Origin: Mesorhizobium_G sp050247155 | GTDB lineage: Bacteria; Pseudomonadota; Alphaproteobacteria; Rhizobiales; Rhizobiaceae | DNA length: 64,000 nt | Direction of reading: 5' to 3' | NCBI GenBank assembly: GCA_050247155.1 | Contig: JBFWUS010000023.1 | Location: forward strand, 1-64,000 | In this document: piece by piece, positions 17,145 to 25,553 of the stretch | Numbering within the stretch: the stretch's first letter is position 1 | Layout of the letters: the number at the start of each line of letters is the position of its first letter | Notes under the pieces: generated by a model | Told to the model about the DNA's origin: nothing | The model's database searches: none | Seen by the model: the letters and a program-made list of their open reading frames with translations, nothing else | Position numbers and translations under genes: made by a program

Positions 17145-17762
17145 TCAAGGCCAGATCGCTTGGCGCAGCCATGACCAGAGGCTGACCAGCAAATCCCGTT
17201 CGGGCTCGTCAGCCCTGCCGTGCTCGTGCTCGATGCGCCAGTCGCGCGGCCGCTGGAAGTCGCCTTGCCAAAGCCCCCGCTTTGCCTTGCGTGCTTCCGC
17301 TTCCTCGCTGCCATAGCCGCCATAGGCGACGGCCCATCCCTGCCGCACCATCGCGCCGTTGATGTCCAGCGCCGGGCTCCCGACGCTGCAAACGACGAGC
17401 GGCCGCTGATATTTGTCCCGCTCCCAGCCGTTACAGATCACGGCCTTGCCTGCGGTCATCGCAGCCAACGCCGCCCGAGCCTGGCGTCCACAGGGATAGG
17501 TCTCGCCGCCGGCGCTACAGTTCTGTCGATATTCTGGCGCATCGATGCCGCGCAGGCGCATGCGTTGGCCCTGCACGGTCAACGTGTCGCCGTCGTGGAT
17601 CGTAGCTGCGCCGGCATTTGACCGCTCCGCCACGCGGTCGAGCCGCGCCGCCAGCAGCAACGACAGGCCGATAATAACGGCCGCCAGCACATAGTCCGAC
17701 CAGCGCAGCAACCGGCGTCCGCCCGAAGACGAAGGCGGGCTTCGAAAACGGCCGCGACTCAT
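17145..17762 (-). CDS. Membrane-anchored thermonuclease-like protein
   Basis: Staphylococcal nuclease (SNase)-fold protein. A cytosolic tail and one hydrophobic helix (YVLAAVIIGLSLLLAARL, about residues 24-41) anchor it; the nuclease domain follows with HDGDTLTV, RLRGIDAPEYRQ and WERDKYQRPLVVC, covering the Asp/Arg catalytic pattern of SNase. A C-terminal KRGLWQGDFQRPRDWR is typical of rhizobial members. Four cysteines could form disulfides in the periplasm. It is divergent from the histidine kinase gene. Confidence 0.87.
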   Translation of the reverse strand: MSRGRFRSPPSSSGGRRLLRWSDYVLAAVIIGLSLLLAARLDRVAERSNAGAATIHDGDTLTVQGQRMRLRGIDAPEYRQNCSAGGETYPCGRQARAALAAMTAGKAVICNGWERDKYQRPLVVCSVGSPALDINGAMVRQGWAVAYGGYGSEEAEARKAKRGLWQGDFQRPRDWRIEHEHGRADEPERDLLVSLWSWLRQAIWP

Positions 17763-17838
17763 ATGGCAAACAGTCTCTTAATCATTCGCCGCTAGCGTGA
17801 ACGATACACATCGAACCGGCAATGTATGCAGTTCCGGA

Positions 17839-19359
17839 ATGGCGCTTAGCTCCAACACCACGGACAAGTTCATCGTTGATCGCCGCAAGACGCGCCGCGA
17901 TACTGATGTCGCGCGCGCCATTCGCCAGACACGGGAAAAGTTGTCGCAAAAGCCCGGCAATCCGGCATTCGACCGAGAGCTGCTGACATTGCATGCCCAT
18001 GCATTGGTCGCCAGCACAGCTCCTATCGCGCTGCTCATCGTCGCCGTCACCGCGGTCGGCTCTTCCGCCGGCGTTGGCCTGCCGCTTGCAATCTGGTGCA
18101 TCTTTTCATTGGCCTGCTATTTGATGCTCGCCTGGTATGCCCAGCGCGTCGAAAACACCGATCCAGCTAAATTCAATGTCACCGCCATCCGCCGCAACTT
18201 CATGATCGGGCACGCTTTTACAGGTCTAGCGTGGACCTATTTCGCCTATGTCGATTGCAGCACTTGTGGCGTCGATTTCCTACCTGTCATCAAGGCCGTC
18301 ATCTTGTTGATCGCCATGGCGGCGAGTACGGTGATCACGTCGCACCTCACGGGCGCCCTGCCGCTCACCTTTGTCGGCGCTCTGGTCGCCTATTTCGTCG
18401 CCGTCGGATGGAGGCCCGCGCCGCTGGAACTGATCATGGCGTCGCTGCTTCCGGTGTCGCTTGCCTATTTTACCTACGTTTCCACCCGCATGAAGCGATC
18501 TACATTGCAGGTCCTGTCGTTTCGTACCGAAAAGGACGGTCTGATCGCGGAACTCGAAACCGCAAAATCGATGTCGGACGAGGCCAGGAGGCGCGCGGAG
18601 GAAGCCAATCTTGCGAAATCGCGCTTCCTCGCCTCGATGAGCCATGAGCTCAGGACGCCGCTCAATGCGATCCTTGGCTTTTCCGAGGTCATGGCGAATG
18701 AGGTGCTGGGACCTATGTCGAGCCCCACCTATAAGGAGTACGCTGGCGACATCCATGCCTCGGGCAAACATCTGCTCGATCTGATCAACGAAATCCTCGA
18801 CCTGTCACGCATCGAGGCAGGCCGCTACCAGATGAACGAAGAGCAGATGTTCCTGCTCGACACCATGGAAGAATGTTGCCATCTCATGGAGTTGCGGGCG
18901 CGCGGCAAGCAGATCCGCATTGTCCAGCAATTCGAGAAGGATTTGCCGCGGCTCTTTGCCGACGAGCGCGCGGTGCGGCAGATCGGCCTCAACCTGCTGT
19001 CGAACGCCATCAAATTTACCCCGATGGGGGGTGAAATTCGTGTGCGTGTGGGCTGGACAGCCGGCGGCGGGCAGTATGTCGCCATCAAAGACAATGGACC
19101 GGGCATTCCCGAGGATGAAATCCCGGTCGTGCTCTCGGCTTTCGGCCAGGGCTCCATTGCCATCAAAAGCGCGGAACAAGGCACCGGTCTTGGCCTGCCG
19201 ATCGTCCAAGGGCTGGTCGCTATGCATGGCGGCGATTTCAAGCTGCATTCCAAACTGCGGGAAGGCACCGAGGTTATCGTGATCTTCCCCTCTTCGCGCG
19301 TGATGGAAAAACTGCCTGCCTTGCCGACGCAGGCGGCTGCCGGCGGGCGCGCGCGCTGA
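17839..19359 (+). CDS. Membrane sensor histidine kinase (PdhS/DivJ-like)
   Basis: Histidine kinase with a six-helix N-terminal membrane module (about residues 50-220), a coiled coil, a HisKA domain (FLASMSHELRTPLNAILGFS; phospho-acceptor His) and a HATPase domain (NLLSNAIKFTP, DNGPGIP, GTGLGLPIVQGLV). The FSEVMANEVLGPM context after the H-box is shared with the PdhS/DivJ/PleC group controlling the alphaproteobacterial cell cycle via DivK, but the sensor region differs, so this link is only suggestive. No response regulator is adjacent. An in-frame GTG at 17797 could add 14 residues; ATG 17839 is chosen. Confidence 0.87.
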   Translation: MALSSNTTDKFIVDRRKTRRDTDVARAIRQTREKLSQKPGNPAFDRELLTLHAHALVASTAPIALLIVAVTAVGSSAGVGLPLAIWCIFSLACYLMLAWYAQRVENTDPAKFNVTAIRRNFMIGHAFTGLAWTYFAYVDCSTCGVDFLPVIKAVILLIAMAASTVITSHLTGALPLTFVGALVAYFVAVGWRPAPLELIMASLLPVSLAYFTYVSTRMKRSTLQVLSFRTEKDGLIAELETAKSMSDEARRRAEEANLAKSRFLASMSHELRTPLNAILGFSEVMANEVLGPMSSPTYKEYAGDIHASGKHLLDLINEILDLSRIEAGRYQMNEEQMFLLDTMEECCHLMELRARGKQIRIVQQFEKDLPRLFADERAVRQIGLNLLSNAIKFTPMGGEIRVRVGWTAGGGQYVAIKDNGPGIPEDEIPVVLSAFGQGSIAIKSAEQGTGLGLPIVQGLVAMHGGDFKLHSKLREGTEVIVIFPSSRVMEKLPALPTQAAAGGRAR

Positions 19360-19364
19360 ATATC

Positions 19365-20327
19365 TTACGCTGCGGCCACCGTGGCTGCCTTCAGAACGCT
19401 CACGGCCAAAGCGGAGTCGATGCCCGGTCCCACGCCGCCGCTTTCGATCGACAGATAGTCCAGTCCCATTATTCTCGCCGTCTCGGACGCTCGTTCCAGC
19501 GGGAAATTAGCGGCCAGAACGCAGTGGGCAACCGCATCGGGGCGAATGTGGTGCAACACGGCCGCGGCCGCCAGAGCCGAAATATCTTCCAGGACAATAG
19601 GGGCCTTCTCCATGCGCGCGGCAATGATCGCGCCGGCCATAGCGGCAATCTCGCGCCCACCCAGTCTGCTCATCAGGTCGAGCGGATCCGCTGGAGAAGA
19701 CCTGTGCCGTCTCAGAGCAGCATCGATTGCCGTCGTTTCCCGCAGCGCGACATGTGGCGGGCCATTTTTGGAGACCCAAAGCGACGCCTGGCTGCCGGAG
19801 ATCGCCGCCAGCAGCGCAGCCGCACTTGCTTCGCCTCCGGCACCAATACTGCTGAGACAGACCAAATCATGGCCGCCTGCGACGGCTTCCATGCCAAAGG
19901 CCATCGTTGCTGCGCAGGCGCGTTCATCGAGTGCCGCGTCCTGTGTGATGTCGCCGGTAGGCACATCCAGCGCCAGATCCAGCATCTTGAGGCCTATGTT
20001 GCCGTCGGCGCACAGCCGCGACAATACGCCCTGGCCGGCCGAAACCGCCCCGACATAGGCGCTCACCTGACCTTCGCTCGGGCCGGACACGCCATGCGCA
20101 GCGATGCCGTGAGAGCCGGCAAAGATAGCGATGACCGGCTTGTTGACGTGCGGCGGCGCATCGCCGGACCATGTGGATAGCCACACCGCCGCGTTTTCCA
20201 CGGCGCCTCCCGTCGAGAGACTGGCCTTGCGACATGAAGCGCGGGCAACCGCGCCGGCAGCATCATCCCCGTCGGGTAAGGATTGGAGCAGATTTCGTAT
20301 GTCGTCGAACGGAGAGGTCACAGGCAT
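19365..20327 (-). CDS. cobT: Divergent CobT-like (nicotinate-nucleotide:DMB phosphoribosyltransferase family) protein
   Basis: Canonical CobT activates dimethylbenzimidazole for cobalamin by transferring ribose phosphate from nicotinate mononucleotide. The 320-residue product aligns along most of its length: VIAIFAGSHGIAAHGVS, LDVPTGDITQDAAL, CAATMAFGMEAVAGG and LGGREIAAMAGAIIAARME are family segments. However three signature regions are altered: the N-terminal KPxGxLGxLE becomes STGGAVENAA, GEMGIGNTT becomes SSIGAGGEAS, and RLGEGTGA becomes SGGVGPGIDSA, so both catalytic-type glutamates are missing. Function is therefore doubtful. No cobalamin synthase (cobS/cobV) or cobalamin riboswitch was seen nearby. 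Confidence 0.8.
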   Translation of the reverse strand: MPVTSPFDDIRNLLQSLPDGDDAAGAVARASCRKASLSTGGAVENAAVWLSTWSGDAPPHVNKPVIAIFAGSHGIAAHGVSGPSEGQVSAYVGAVSAGQGVLSRLCADGNIGLKMLDLALDVPTGDITQDAALDERACAATMAFGMEAVAGGHDLVCLSSIGAGGEASAAALLAAISGSQASLWVSKNGPPHVALRETTAIDAALRRHRSSPADPLDLMSRLGGREIAAMAGAIIAARMEKAPIVLEDISALAAAAVLHHIRPDAVAHCVLAANFPLERASETARIMGLDYLSIESGGVGPGIDSALAVSVLKAATVAAA

Positions 20328-20485
20328 GGCTTGGCCGGGTGTCGAAAATGTGCGTCTTGATAGGCTTGGACTACCGCTGGTGCAATGGCGCTATCTTGCG
20401 TCAGGCCAGCCACTGCGCCATCTCAAGCTAGGCAGAACCTTTCATGCTCGTGTAGGTGTCGAAGGTTCCAGGAATTGCGACAATC

Positions 20486-20710
20486 ATGGAATCACCCTGT
20501 ATTCTCGTCTGCTCGATCGACATGCGCACCGGATATTGCTTCGGTTGCGGCCGCACGCGCGATGAGATTGCCGCCTGGACCGGCTACAGCTCTGGCGAAC
20601 GCCGCGCCATCATGGCGCTCTTGCCGGGTCGCTTGGACACGGTCGAGCGTAAACCAAGACGCGAAACCCGCCGCGCGCGCATGGCGCGTGAGCGGGGAGA
20701 GGCGGGGTAG
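20486..20710 (+). CDS. DUF1289 cysteine-rich small protein
   Basis: 74-residue protein of the DUF1289 family, with SPCILVCSIDMRTGYCFGCGRT giving four Cys in a putative metal-binding knuckle, then IAAWTGYSSGERRAIMALLPGR. The Arg-rich tail is common in the family. Function is unknown. ATG 20486 removes ten residues of an alternative start at 20456 and places MESPCI at the N-terminus, as in relatives. The next gene begins 5 bp after its stop, so the pair is likely one transcript. Confidence 0.85.
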   Translation: MESPCILVCSIDMRTGYCFGCGRTRDEIAAWTGYSSGERRAIMALLPGRLDTVERKPRRETRRARMARERGEAG

Positions 20711-20715
20711 CTGCA

Positions 20716-21069
20716 ATGAGCCGCGACACGCTCTTTTGGGTGGTGATGGGCCTCATCGGCGCGGCCGTGATCCTGTTGATGATGAACAACGATGCGGGAG
20801 CAACCTTCGGCGTTGAGAACTACCAGTTCGCGTCTCTCGTCTTTCTCGGCTCGATCGGCCGGGTCTTCGCCGTCAGCTTGTTCGGCCGAGGGGCGGCCAT
20901 GGGCCCCCTGCTGCGCATCGCGGCAATGTGGCTTTGTCTGTTCCTGGGATTGATGGTCGCCTATCAGGTGCTGGCACGCTTCGACATGCTGCCGGAGAAT
21001 TTCCGATCGCAATCTGCTCCCGTGGAAACGCGGTCGGCCGCCGCCGGCGAGACTGATCAGCGAACCTGA
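20716..21069 (+). CDS. Small two- to three-helix membrane protein
   Basis: 117-residue protein with hydrophobic segments at about residues 5-23, 37-55 and 65-85 and an Ala/Glu/Arg-rich tail. The opening, including MNNDAGATFGVENYQFASLVFLG, resembles the membrane leader found before the retropepsin-like domain in TIGR02281-type aspartic protease proteins often encoded next to DUF1289, but no protease motif (DTG/DSG) follows. So it may be the free membrane part or a truncated relative. Its end overlaps the convergent merR gene by 13 bp. Confidence 0.65.
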   Translation: MSRDTLFWVVMGLIGAAVILLMMNNDAGATFGVENYQFASLVFLGSIGRVFAVSLFGRGAAMGPLLRIAAMWLCLFLGLMVAYQVLARFDMLPENFRSQSAPVETRSAAAGETDQRT

Positions 21070-21602
21070 TCGAGCAGACGCTTGCACTCCAGCAGGTCGA
21101 ACAGGGCCTCCTGCAACAGCGCGCGATTGTCACGCGACAGCTTGGAATTGTCGGGCGCAAGCGCCGCCTCGTCATCGGCCTTACCGAGGCCGAAAAAGCG
21201 CTTGTTCGGCTTGGCCTTTGCCTCGCCGACCAAGACTTCGTCCTCGCGATTGCGCGCCGGCGCGTGCGGCGCTTCCGCTGCCGCGGTTTCGGCCTGGCGG
21301 CGTTGGGCGATCGCCTCGATAGCCGCTACATCGCCATGCCCGATCGAGATAAGAAATTGATTGCCGTTTTCGCGCAGCAGCTTTTGCACGCCTTTGATCG
21401 TATACCCCTGGTCGTAGAGCATATGACGAATGCCCTTGATCAATTCGACATCCTGCGGCCGGTAGTAGCGGCGGCCGCCGCCCCGTTTCATGGGTTTGAT
21501 TTGCGTGAATCGTGTTTCCCAGAACCGCAGCACATGCTGAGGCAGGTCGAGATCTTCCGCGACTTCGCTGATCGTCCGAAAGGCGTCAGGACTCTTGTCC
21601 AT
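21057..21602 (-). CDS. MerR family transcriptional regulator
   Basis: 181-residue protein with an N-terminal winged helix (FRTISEVAEDLDLPQHVLRFWETRF, then GGGRRYYRPQDVELI) of the MerR superfamily and a low-complexity middle before a C-terminal helix. It lacks the Cys ligands of metal sensors. Its place immediately downstream of ihfA is a conserved alphaproteobacterial arrangement, which supports co-transcription with the fatty-acid/IHF genes. Its regulon is unknown. Confidence 0.9.
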   Translation of the reverse strand: MDKSPDAFRTISEVAEDLDLPQHVLRFWETRFTQIKPMKRGGGRRYYRPQDVELIKGIRHMLYDQGYTIKGVQKLLRENGNQFLISIGHGDVAAIEAIAQRRQAETAAAEAPHAPARNREDEVLVGEAKAKPNKRFFGLGKADDEAALAPDNSKLSRDNRALLQEALFDLLECKRLLDQVR

Positions 21603-21741
21603 GCCGGCACCCTTCCCAGTATCGCGCCGAATCGTAACACATTTCAGCGGTTTGTCGGCTAGAATTCAAGTCCGGCGACAAACAAGACGGGGGGAAAGTC
21701 CGGCGAGGCGGCAATCGGCCATTCGCTCACGCAATCGCGCG

Positions 21742-22062
21742 CTACTTCGCAGCCTTGGCGCCTGCGCCATGTGCCTTCAGGATGCGGTTCTTCAGAACAT
21801 TCGACGCCTTGAAGGTCATAACCCTGCGCGGCAGGATCGGCACTTCCTCGCCGGTCTTCGGATTGCGACCGATGCGTTCGTTTTTGTCGCGCACGTGAAA
21901 TGTGGCGAAGGACGACAACTTCACGGTCTCGCCGCGGACGATGGCATCGCAGATTTCATCGATCACGGATTCGACTAGGTCCGCCGATTCGGTCCGGGAG
22001 AGCCCTACTTTTCTGTAGACGGCTTCGGCGAGGTCGGCGCGCGTAAGTGTTTTTCCTCCCAT
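21742..22062 (-). CDS. ihfA: Integration host factor subunit alpha
   Basis: IHF bends DNA sharply at specific sites and assists recombination, replication and sigma-54 promoters; the alpha subunit pairs with IhfB. The 106-residue product begins MGGKTLTRADLAEAVYRKVGLSR, has GETVKLSSFATFHVRDKNERIGRNPKTGE and the beta-arm PILPRRVMTFKAS, with the Pro that intercalates DNA. Length and sequence fit IhfA rather than HU. It lies between fabH and merR. Confidence 0.96.
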   Translation of the reverse strand: MGGKTLTRADLAEAVYRKVGLSRTESADLVESVIDEICDAIVRGETVKLSSFATFHVRDKNERIGRNPKTGEEVPILPRRVMTFKASNVLKNRILKAHGAGAKAAK

Positions 22063-22169
22063 GCGACGAACCCACCATCCTGAAAAATGCCATTTGAAAA
22101 CAGGCGCGAACGTTAGGGAATGAAGGCGGTCAGGTCAAGGAGACAGGATCAATATGAACGCGATTCGTC

Positions 22170-23141
22170 CTACCATCGAACCAAAACCGCGCCCCAGGTG
22201 AAGCCTCCCCCCATCGCTTCGAGCAGGACAAGATCGCCTTTTTTGATACGTCCGTCGCCGACGGCGACTGCAAGAGCAAGCGGAACCGAGGCTGCCGACG
22301 TGTTGCCGTGCAGATTAACCGTAATCACAACCTTCTCGTCGGCGATCCCCAGCTTTTTCGCCGACGCATCGATGATGCGTTTGTTTGCCTGATGCGGCAC
22401 GAACCAGTTCAAGTCTTCCGGGCCGATGCTCGCCTGGCTGAAAGTCGCCTCCACCACGTCTGTGATCATGCCAACCGCGTGCTTGAACACGTCGCGGCCT
22501 TCCATGCGCAGGTGGCCGACCGTTCCGGTCGTCGATGGCCCGCCATCGACCAGCAGCTTGTCCTTGTGCACGCCGTCGGAGCGCAGACTGGCAGCTAGAA
22601 CGCCGCGATCGGCGATCGTGCCCTCGCCTTCGGCCGCCTCGAGCACCAGCGCTCCGGCGCCGTCGCCGAACAGAACGCAGGTCGAGCGGTCCTGCCAGTC
22701 GAGAATGCGCGAGAAGGTTTCGGAGCCAATCACCAGCACACGCTTCGCCAATCCTCCGCGAATATAGAGATCAGCCGTGGTGATCGCATAAACGAAGCCG
22801 CTGCACACCGCTTGCATGTCGAAAGCAAAGCCATGCCGCATGCCAAGCCGGTTCTGGATATCGACAGCGGTGGCCGGGAACGTATTGTTCGGGGTCGATG
22901 TCGCCAGAACGATCAGGTCGATATCGTCAGGCGTCATTCCTGCATCATCGAGTGCGGCCCGCGCAGCGGCTTCACCCAAGGAGGCGGTCGTTTCGTCGTC
23001 GGCGGCGATATGGCGCTGGCGTATGCCGGTTCGCTGGGCGATCCACTCGTCAGAGGTTTCGACCATACCCTCGAAATCGGCATTCTTCATGACGCGGCGC
23101 GGCAGGGACAATCCCACGCCACGCACCACTGATCGTATCAC
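22170..23141 (-). CDS. fabH: Beta-ketoacyl-ACP synthase III
   Basis: Starts fatty acid synthesis by condensing acetyl-CoA with malonyl-ACP. The 323-residue product has the catalytic triad in usual contexts: Cys in DMQAVCSGFVYA (about residue 113), His in FVPHQANKRI (about 249) and Asn in TVNLHGNTSAAS (about 280), and ends with GGGFTWGAVLVRW. It begins with GTG 23141, preceded by GGGGAAACGTCC. It is 11 bp downstream of plsX on the same strand. Confidence 0.97.
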   Translation of the reverse strand: MIRSVVRGVGLSLPRRVMKNADFEGMVETSDEWIAQRTGIRQRHIAADDETTASLGEAAARAALDDAGMTPDDIDLIVLATSTPNNTFPATAVDIQNRLGMRHGFAFDMQAVCSGFVYAITTADLYIRGGLAKRVLVIGSETFSRILDWQDRSTCVLFGDGAGALVLEAAEGEGTIADRGVLAASLRSDGVHKDKLLVDGGPSTTGTVGHLRMEGRDVFKHAVGMITDVVEATFSQASIGPEDLNWFVPHQANKRIIDASAKKLGIADEKVVITVNLHGNTSAASVPLALAVAVGDGRIKKGDLVLLEAMGGGFTWGAVLVRW

Positions 23142-23152
23142 GGACGTTTCCC

Positions 23153-24220
23153 CTATCCATCTTCTTGTTCTGTGGCTTCCTCACGTGGTCCCGCTGTCTG
23201 CGGATACCGCGCGTGGAAGAGGTCGAGATCGGCCTCGATCCTGTCGAGCAGGCGGTTGCGCACCATGTCGTAGGCGAGATCGATCGCCGCTGCAAAGCTC
23301 TCGGCATCCGCGCCGCCATGGCTTTTTACCACGATGCCGTTGAGGCCAAGGAAAACGCCGCCATTGGCGCGGCGCACATCCATTTTCTCACGCAGGAAAT
23401 CAAACGCGCCCTTGGCGAAAACATAACCGATCCTGGCCATCAGAGTCCGGCTCATCGCCGAGCGCAGATATTCAGCGATCTGCCGTGCGGTGCCTTCGGC
23501 GGTCTTCAGCGCAATGTTGCCGGCAAAGCCTTCGGTGACGACGACATCCACCGTACCCTTGCCGATATCATTGCCCTCAACGAAGCCGTGATAGCTCATC
23601 GAACTCAAATTCGCGGCCCGCAGCATGCGTCCGGCATCCTTGACCTCTTCCTGACCCTTTACTTCCTCGACGCCAACATTGAGCAGACCGACGCTGGGCC
23701 GTTCGTTTTCGAACAGCGCGCGCGACATGGCCGCGCCCAGAATGGCGAAATCGATCAGTTGCTGCGCATCGGCGCCGATCGTCGCGCCGACATCCAGCAC
23801 CACGCTTTCATTGCGCAGCGTCGGCCAGATGGCCGCAATGGCGGGACGTTCGATGTTTGCCATGGTGCGCAGGCAGAATTTGGCCATCGCCATCAGCGCG
23901 CCGGTGTTTCCGGCGGATACACAGGCGTCGGCCTCGCCGGTCTTCACCGCTTCGATCGCCTTCCACATCGACGACTTCCAGCGGCCATGCCGCAAGGCCT
24001 GGCTAGGCTTGTCGTCCATGCCGACGGCGACGTCGCAGTGGATGATCTCAGTGATAGGCACGAGCGATGGCAGGCCGGCGATGACCGGCCGCACCACCTC
24101 CTCGCGGCCATAGACCAGGAATCGGATGTCGCCGCGACGCTCGGCGATGGTAACCAGGCCCGGCAGGATCGTCGCCGGTCCGTGGTCTCCGCCCATGGCA
24201 TCGATGGAAATTTTGATCAC
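23153..24220 (-). CDS. plsX: Phosphate acyltransferase PlsX
   Basis: Converts acyl-ACP to acyl-phosphate, the acyl donor for PlsY in phospholipid synthesis. The 355-residue product begins with IKISIDAMGGDHGP, the family signature, and has DVGATIGADAQQLIDFA and NGGVFLGLNGIVVKSHGGAD further on. Length is normal. It stands between the DUF177 gene upstream and fabH downstream, the conserved order for lipid genes in this group. About 116 bp separates it from DUF177, with no further gene visible there. Confidence 0.97.
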   Translation of the reverse strand: MIKISIDAMGGDHGPATILPGLVTIAERRGDIRFLVYGREEVVRPVIAGLPSLVPITEIIHCDVAVGMDDKPSQALRHGRWKSSMWKAIEAVKTGEADACVSAGNTGALMAMAKFCLRTMANIERPAIAAIWPTLRNESVVLDVGATIGADAQQLIDFAILGAAMSRALFENERPSVGLLNVGVEEVKGQEEVKDAGRMLRAANLSSMSYHGFVEGNDIGKGTVDVVVTEGFAGNIALKTAEGTARQIAEYLRSAMSRTLMARIGYVFAKGAFDFLREKMDVRRANGGVFLGLNGIVVKSHGGADAESFAAAIDLAYDMVRNRLLDRIEADLDLFHARYPQTAGPREEATEQEDG

Positions 24221-24336
24221 GCGTTAGTCATCTCGTTAGCTGCATCGCTTAGAAGACGCATCGCGCCTCAAACAGCGGCGAAAATAGACGTTTTGGGCGG
24301 CCGTACAACAGCGATTTCCCGATTGTGGACAGAGCC

Positions 24337-24903
24337 TCACTCCTTGCGCAGCAGAGAGGCCAGCTTTTCACCAAAGGCGCTGCCTTGCCGTGCTTCATCG
24401 TCATCCGGCTTGCCAGATTTCAACGTCGCCCCTTCCTTGCGCGGATAGGGATTTATGCCCAGGCCAAAAAACTCCTCTGCCAAAGCCCCAACGTCGATCG
24501 AATCGCCTTCGAAGACTTCCGGGCTGTCTTCGCCTTCGGCATCCAGCACTATCTCGCCCCCGCCTTCGAAGCCAAGCCGACCCAATTTCGAGTCGTGTGG
24601 CAAAAACAGCGAATCGATCTCTTCGTCGATATGGTCGGGCACGGGCTCAAGCGTCACGACGCAAGCCTGCACGACATCGGCTTCGACATTGCCGCTGACG
24701 CAGATGCCGTTGCGCTTCCACGGCGCGACCAACAGCTTGGCCTCCAAGCGTTCCACTTCTAGCAATCCATGGACATCGGCCAGCGCTTTTCTCTGCTCTT
24801 CGGTCGCGCTGATCGTCACCGGCATTCCTTTTTGAGGTAGCCGCAGGACATTAACCCGAAACGAGATCGGGCTGGTCTCTTCGTGGTCGTGGTGATGTTT
24901 CAC
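24337..24903 (-). CDS. DUF177 (YceD) family protein
   Basis: YceD/DUF177 proteins usually precede rpmF or plsX; in other bacteria and plants they are linked to 23S rRNA accumulation. The 188-residue product has the family pattern GNVEADVVQACVVTLEPVP and the EEIDSLFLP and acidic middle, ending near LLRKE. GTG at 24903 is chosen because AGGAGG lies 6 nt upstream and no ATG occurs before residue 30; the longer reading runs into the neighbouring gene. A His-rich HHHDHEE lies at the N-terminus. It follows the bc1 chaperone gene by 10 bp. Confidence 0.87.
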   Translation of the reverse strand: MKHHHDHEETSPISFRVNVLRLPQKGMPVTISATEEQRKALADVHGLLEVERLEAKLLVAPWKRNGICVSGNVEADVVQACVVTLEPVPDHIDEEIDSLFLPHDSKLGRLGFEGGGEIVLDAEGEDSPEVFEGDSIDVGALAEEFFGLGINPYPRKEGATLKSGKPDDDEARQGSAFGEKLASLLRKE

Positions 24904-24913
24904 CTCTGCCTCC

Positions 24914-25447
24914 TCAAGGCGCTGGATATCGAAGGCGACCCGCCTCAATCTCGGTCGAGCGTTGTTCAGCGAGATCGCTCGCGGCGGCCTGAACATAGGT
25001 AGCCAAGTCGGCTGCCTCCGGCCATTCGGCGATTTCAGGGCGGATGTTGCGGCGCAGCGCTTCGGCCAGAGCGCCCTCATCTTCAGCGTCCAGCGCGCCG
25101 CCATAGGCCTCGGCACGGCCGTAAAACATGCGTGCAAGTTTTTTCATGCGTTTCGGCACACCGACATCGCCGATGCCCAATTCACGCAGCGAATGGTCGA
25201 CTTCGAGGAAAAACGTATCCGTAATTTCCTGCGCGATGGCCGCTGTTGCCCCCGTTTCCCCGCGCGTGCGGCGCAAGAACAGGAAGATGTGCAGCGACAT
25301 CATCTCGAAACGCCCGAGCGGCGTATCGGGCACGTTCCAGTCGGAATAAAATTTCGGCTGCCGCGCCGACGCCACGATTGTGGCATACAGCGCCTCGACA
25401 ATCGCCTGATTGGCGCGGCGTTCGCGGCCGAGCAGGCGCTGGAACAT
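24914..25447 (-). CDS. Ubiquinol-cytochrome c chaperone family protein
   Basis: 177-residue protein of the CBP3/UQCC family, which in mitochondria helps cytochrome b synthesis and bc1 complex assembly. Visible family segments are the N-terminal YATIVASARQPKFYSDWNVPDTPLGRFEM region and SLRELGIGDVGVPKRMKKLARMFYGRA. It has no signal peptide. It lies directly upstream of the DUF177 gene and divergent from the BamE-like lipoprotein gene, an arrangement common in Rhizobiales. Confidence 0.88.
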   Translation of the reverse strand: MFQRLLGRERRANQAIVEALYATIVASARQPKFYSDWNVPDTPLGRFEMMSLHIFLFLRRTRGETGATAAIAQEITDTFFLEVDHSLRELGIGDVGVPKRMKKLARMFYGRAEAYGGALDAEDEGALAEALRRNIRPEIAEWPEAADLATYVQAAASDLAEQRSTEIEAGRLRYPAP

Positions 25448-25553
25448 GGGGATAAACCTCCGCTTGGAAAGTCCGCCAGACGCCCTTATTGCATCGGCGT
25501 TTGGGCTGGTTTACCGCTTTTGCGGCTTCGTTCAAGCGCGAGGCGCTTCGTCG

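Noticed and set aside
19365..20485. Cobalamin riboswitch near the CobT-like gene
   Set aside because: No box-like or multi-stem leader found; only about 160 bp between the divergent genes.
23165..24448. A 427-residue open frame antisense to plsX and DUF177
   Set aside because: Shadow of plsX; no start signal or domain.
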